From positions 1 through 34,782 of the forward strand of contig JBJHCR010000023.1 in the NCBI GenBank assembly GCA_050486105.1: DNA of 34,782 nt, given 5' to 3'. The notes below the pieces were generated by a model. That model saw only the letters and a program-made list of their open reading frames with translations. It was not told where the DNA came from and made no database searches. A program made the position numbers and the translations under genes. Source of the stretch: JAEXNA01 sp050486105 (GTDB lineage: Bacteria; Vulcanimicrobiota; Xenobia; Xenobiales; JADMJV01). This document shows positions 32,413 through 34,782 of the stretch, in pieces. Every line of letters starts with the position of its first letter. Positions within the stretch are counted from its first letter, which is position 1.

Positions 32413-32871
32413 TCAGCGCAAGGAAGACTCAAGCTTCATGACCCATCCCTCTTTGGGGTCTTTCTGCCAGTAAAGGATGACCTCGGGCTTTCTGATTTCT
32501 TTAGTGTTGAGCACCTTGATGACGGTGTGGGTCTTCACCTTGGCTCTATCGCCGCTGCGGTCGATTTCAATCTTTTTGATCTCATACCTCATGATGTCCA
32601 GCAACTCAGGCTTCACTTGAAAGATGCGTTCGATCAGTTTGGCGATGTCTACCCGATCCCGATCTTGCTGATTGTGGTACGAGGCGGCTTTGTCAAAGTC
32701 TTTGAATTGGAGGTCCTCCAAGAAGTCGATGGTGCGCTGTCGGAGAAACTTGGCGTCACCGGAGGTCACCGGACCTAGGGTCCCCCCAATCTGGCCGGAG
32801 GTAGGTCCGAAATAGAGCAAGCCGAGGGCCACCAAAATCAAGACGAGGAAGAGAAAGAGCAGTTTCTTCAT
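32413..32871 (-). CDS. Membrane-anchored protein of unknown function
   Basis: 152 residues. A single N-terminal helix (about 4-21, KKLLFLFLVLILVALGLLYF) then a soluble alpha/beta domain with FLEDLQFKDFDKAASYHN and a C-terminal VILYWQKDPKEGWVMKLES, reminiscent of NTF2-like domains but not enough to assign. Starts at ATG 32871, overlapping the stop of the ABC-2 permease (ATGA), so it may serve that transporter. Confidence 0.75.
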   Translation of the reverse strand: MKKLLFLFLVLILVALGLLYFGPTSGQIGGTLGPVTSGDAKFLRQRTIDFLEDLQFKDFDKAASYHNQQDRDRVDIAKLIERIFQVKPELLDIMRYEIKKIEIDRSGDRAKVKTHTVIKVLNTKEIRKPEVILYWQKDPKEGWVMKLESSLR

Positions 32872-33074
32872 GGGGTAGCCTTCGTTGGAGTATTTTCAGG
32901 GCCAGGCAGGCGCATACGCATCACGGTATAGGCCAGCATCATAAAGGCAAAGGCCATCATCAAGGGGACCACCAAGGCCCAAAAGATGGTGCTCCAGGAC
33001 CGTTCTATTTGTTCGATGGAATGAAGGCCCTCGTATGCCCAAGTCGTGATGGTTAGAGAATCCAAAGTTTTCAC
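32868..33074 (-). CDS. C-terminal piece of ABC-2 type permease (after gap)
   Basis: 68 codons from the gap to the TGA. WSTIFWALVVPLMMAFAFMMLAYTVMRMR is a terminal membrane helix with a basic end, the usual finish of ABCG/ABC-2 permeases, and ITTWAYEGL precedes it. The GTG at the gap edge is probably not a start. Its frame meets the upstream piece if the real gap length leaves a remainder of two when divided by three. Confidence 0.7.
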   Translation of the reverse strand: MKTLDSLTITTWAYEGLHSIEQIERSWSTIFWALVVPLMMAFAFMMLAYTVMRMRLPGPENTPTKATP

Positions 33075-33084
33075 NNNNNNNNNN
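33075..33084. other. Assembly gap (10 N) inside the ABC-2 permease gene
   Basis: Ten N, likely of arbitrary length. It separates two halves of one membrane-protein gene. Confidence 0.95.
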
Positions 33085-33640
33085 AGACAGGTTCATGAGT
33101 GACCAGCAATTCTGAGAACAAGATCTGTGGCAACAAGAAAAGGGGCACCATCGTCAGGGAGCGGTCGACCGTGGTCACCGCGGCGGAAATCAGCAGTCCA
33201 AGTCCGGTGCCGGCAATCGAGGCCGAGACCAGGACCAGCAAATGCAGTAAGGGGGGATCTCCCAGGTCGATTCTCGAGTTCACGATGAAGACCAAGCAGA
33301 GGCATTGAGTGAATCCTACCAGGGACAAGACAGCGATCTTGCTCCAAAGATAGGCGGGCAGGTCTAAGCCCTTCATCCACTCTCGTTCGAAGATAGAGCG
33401 CTCCTTAACGATCTCTCGACACGAATTCAGAGTTCCAAACCAAATGGCTGAGAGTGCCAGCATGAAGAGCAGGGAATCGGTCACCTCGTCGAGGTCTTTC
33501 CAAACCAAGACGATGAGGCCGGCGATGATCGGTGCTTGGAGGAGCAGGAGGAAGGTGTTCCAGCGGTCAGCTAGGATCAGTTCCAGGTACCTTTCGCACA
33601 ATATGCTAAATTGTCCCGAGTCAGGTTTCACTTTATTCAT
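33085..33640 (-). CDS. ABC-2 type permease, ABCG-like (N-terminal part)
   Basis: About 185 residues before the gap. Begins with a cytoplasmic helix CERYLELILADRWNTFLLLLQAPIIAGLIV, then SCREIVKERSIFEREWMKGL, the coupling segment conserved in ABCG-type permeases, and three or four more helices. No ATPase domain is attached and none is adjacent, although such permeases are commonly fused to FHA-ABC ATPases. ATG 33640 was chosen; the open frame begins at 33700, overlapping the divergent gene. Substrate unknown. Confidence 0.8.
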
Positions 33641-33693
33641 CTTCTTTCCCGAGAGGTGGGATCCTGGTTCCCTGGTCTCGAAGGTCTGCACCC

Positions 33694-34647
33694 ATGTCAA
33701 AGGTGCTCTTTCTCAGTCGTTCCGATGTGGTCAAATGCCTCGATCCACGGCTATTGGTGGAGAGTTTGGCTGGGGCGTTCAAGGAGCATTCCCAAAGTGA
33801 AAAGACCTCCCTTGGTTTGAATTTTCGTCTGGGTCCGGGGACCCTCACCAGTTCCTCCCTGGGTGAGACTTCGGGAATACCGGCCTTGAGTCATAAGGTG
33901 GAATCCAGGTTTCCGGGTCGAACTATTCCTACATCCGGATTGATCGAGCTTTTTGACCAGGAGTCGGGGGAGCTTTTCTGCCTTTTGGAGAGTTCTCACA
34001 TTTCGGCGGTTTCTTCCGCCCTTGCGGCAGCTCTGGCTACCGATCTCTTGGCCAACCCCCAAGCCCGAAGATTGGCTGTGGTCGGCACCGGAACTCAGGG
34101 ATGGTTGGGAGTGCGCTTCTTGCTCGAGATGAGAAATCTCGAAGAGGTCACCCTGTTCGACTTGCAGCGAAAGCGGAGCCGAGCCTTCGCCGAGCGACTC
34201 AAGAAATACCCCGAACTTAGGGTCACGGTGTGCGATGCTCTCACCGACACGGTGGCTCAATCCGACATGCTTTTGTGTGCGACCTGGAGTCGTGCGCCTT
34301 TTCTCTATCAAGAGATGATCATGCCGGGGGTCCACATCACTTCTCTGGGTTCAGATCAAGTTGGAAAACGTGAACTGGAGTTAGACCTCCTTAAGTCGTC
34401 TTCTGTTTTTTGTGATGATCGGGAATTGGCAGTCACCTCCGGGGCCCTATGGGAGGTGAGTGGTGGCGAGGCGTTGGTCGCAGGCGAACTTGGGGAAGTG
34501 TTGGCCGGGACGGCCCAAGGACGAGCATCTGAAGAAGAGATCACCATCTATGTTCCGGTTGGTCTTCCCTTTCAAGACCTCATTGCCGGTTGGGCCGCCT
34601 ACGAACGAGCCATGGAAAAGGGACTCGGCCAAGTTCTAGAGCTTTGA
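33694..34647 (+). CDS. Ornithine cyclodeaminase/mu-crystallin family protein
   Basis: 317 residues. NAD(P)-dependent family that acts on amino acids or imines. Rossmann motif VVGTGTQGWLG (129-139), substrate-side Lys68, HITSLGSDQVGKRELELDLL with the conserved Asp, and the C-terminal VPVGLPFQDLIAGWAAYERA. The family motif ITxxRTAA is ISAVSSAL here, so the Arg that binds the substrate carboxylate in ornithine cyclodeaminase is Ser107. Function is therefore probably not ornithine cyclodeamination: a ketimine reductase or other activity is possible. It is divergent from the permease with 53 bp between. Confidence 0.85.
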   Translation: MSKVLFLSRSDVVKCLDPRLLVESLAGAFKEHSQSEKTSLGLNFRLGPGTLTSSSLGETSGIPALSHKVESRFPGRTIPTSGLIELFDQESGELFCLLESSHISAVSSALAAALATDLLANPQARRLAVVGTGTQGWLGVRFLLEMRNLEEVTLFDLQRKRSRAFAERLKKYPELRVTVCDALTDTVAQSDMLLCATWSRAPFLYQEMIMPGVHITSLGSDQVGKRELELDLLKSSSVFCDDRELAVTSGALWEVSGGEALVAGELGEVLAGTAQGRASEEEITIYVPVGLPFQDLIAGWAAYERAMEKGLGQVLEL

Positions 34648-34742
34648 CGCTTTAGGAGGCTGGCCGGAAACCCTCTCAAACTGAAATCGCCCCTGCTCAC
34701 AGTCATGCACAGCGCTCCTCATTCGAAATACAACTAGGTAAC

Positions 34743-34765
34743 ACCCATAAATGGGTACCCGGCTT
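34743..34765 (+). repeat. GGGTACCC repeat at the window edge
   Basis: ACCCATAAATGGGTACCCGGC: a small ACCCAT/ATGGGT hairpin joined to the palindrome, the same arrangement as the hairpin-plus-palindrome at 26937-26957. It shows that the family is not confined to the intron neighbourhood. The partner palindrome would fall beyond the window. Confidence 0.55.
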
Positions 34766-34782
34766 CGGAGCACTGCACCTTA

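Overview
This looks like a chromosomal window (GC-rich, roughly 57% by eye) from an uncultured bacterium. Two runs of ten N mark scaffold gaps and suggest a metagenome assembly. Genes use Shine-Dalgarno starts, include GTG and TTG starts, and terminate with all three standard stop codons. No marker gene here fixes the phylum. A Ser/Thr kinase fused to TPR and beta-propeller regions, paired PilT ATPases, many 4-bp gene overlaps and a group II intron fit several deep-branching or candidate phyla; any closer placement would be a guess.

Layout. 85-951: glycerophosphodiester phosphodiesterase. 1130-3116 (minus): two overlapping paralogous Asp-box beta-propeller genes. 3292-3729 (minus): Fur-family regulator, divergent from a nickel/cobalt ECF importer (M, Q and O components, 3807-6087). 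6084-6533 (minus): a NikL-like secreted or anchored nickel-transport accessory gene broken by an in-frame TAG. 6660-12974: complete urease operon ureA-B-C-E-F-G-D followed by a urea channel. 13010-17272: ferric-ion/AfuABC-like ABC importer (lipoprotein, ATPase, fused double permease), apparently in the same transcript. 17269-19149: DUF1704 (QEGLA-motif, MATCAP-like) metallopeptidase, overlapping the permease. Convergent with it, a minus-strand operon (24850 to 19111) encodes an unrecognised helical protein, a VOC protein, the Ser/Thr kinase-TPR-propeller protein (split by a gap) and a GshB-like ATP-grasp ligase.

24938-26227: three-repeat glycine-zipper protein. 26235-26618 (minus): PRC-barrel-like protein with a Gly/Arg tail. 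About 27030-29194 (minus): group II intron with a reverse transcriptase/maturase, embedded in a field of GGGTACCC-centred palindromic repeats that recurs at the right edge of the window. 29507-31692: two PilT-like ATPases, then a strong bidirectional terminator. 31932-33640 (minus): ABC-2 permease (split by a gap), a membrane-anchored unknown and a cyclophilin. 33694-34647: ornithine cyclodeaminase/mu-crystallin-like protein.

How it fits together. The centre is a self-contained nitrogen-from-urea module: nickel uptake under a probable metal-sensing Fur homologue, urease with all its maturation factors, and a urea channel. The less charted part is the pairing of a DUF1704 peptidase with an ATP-grasp ligase that is translationally coupled to a Ser/Thr kinase. 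This could be a ligate/cleave protein- or peptide-modification system, but that is inference. No tRNA, rRNA or CRISPR array was recognised.
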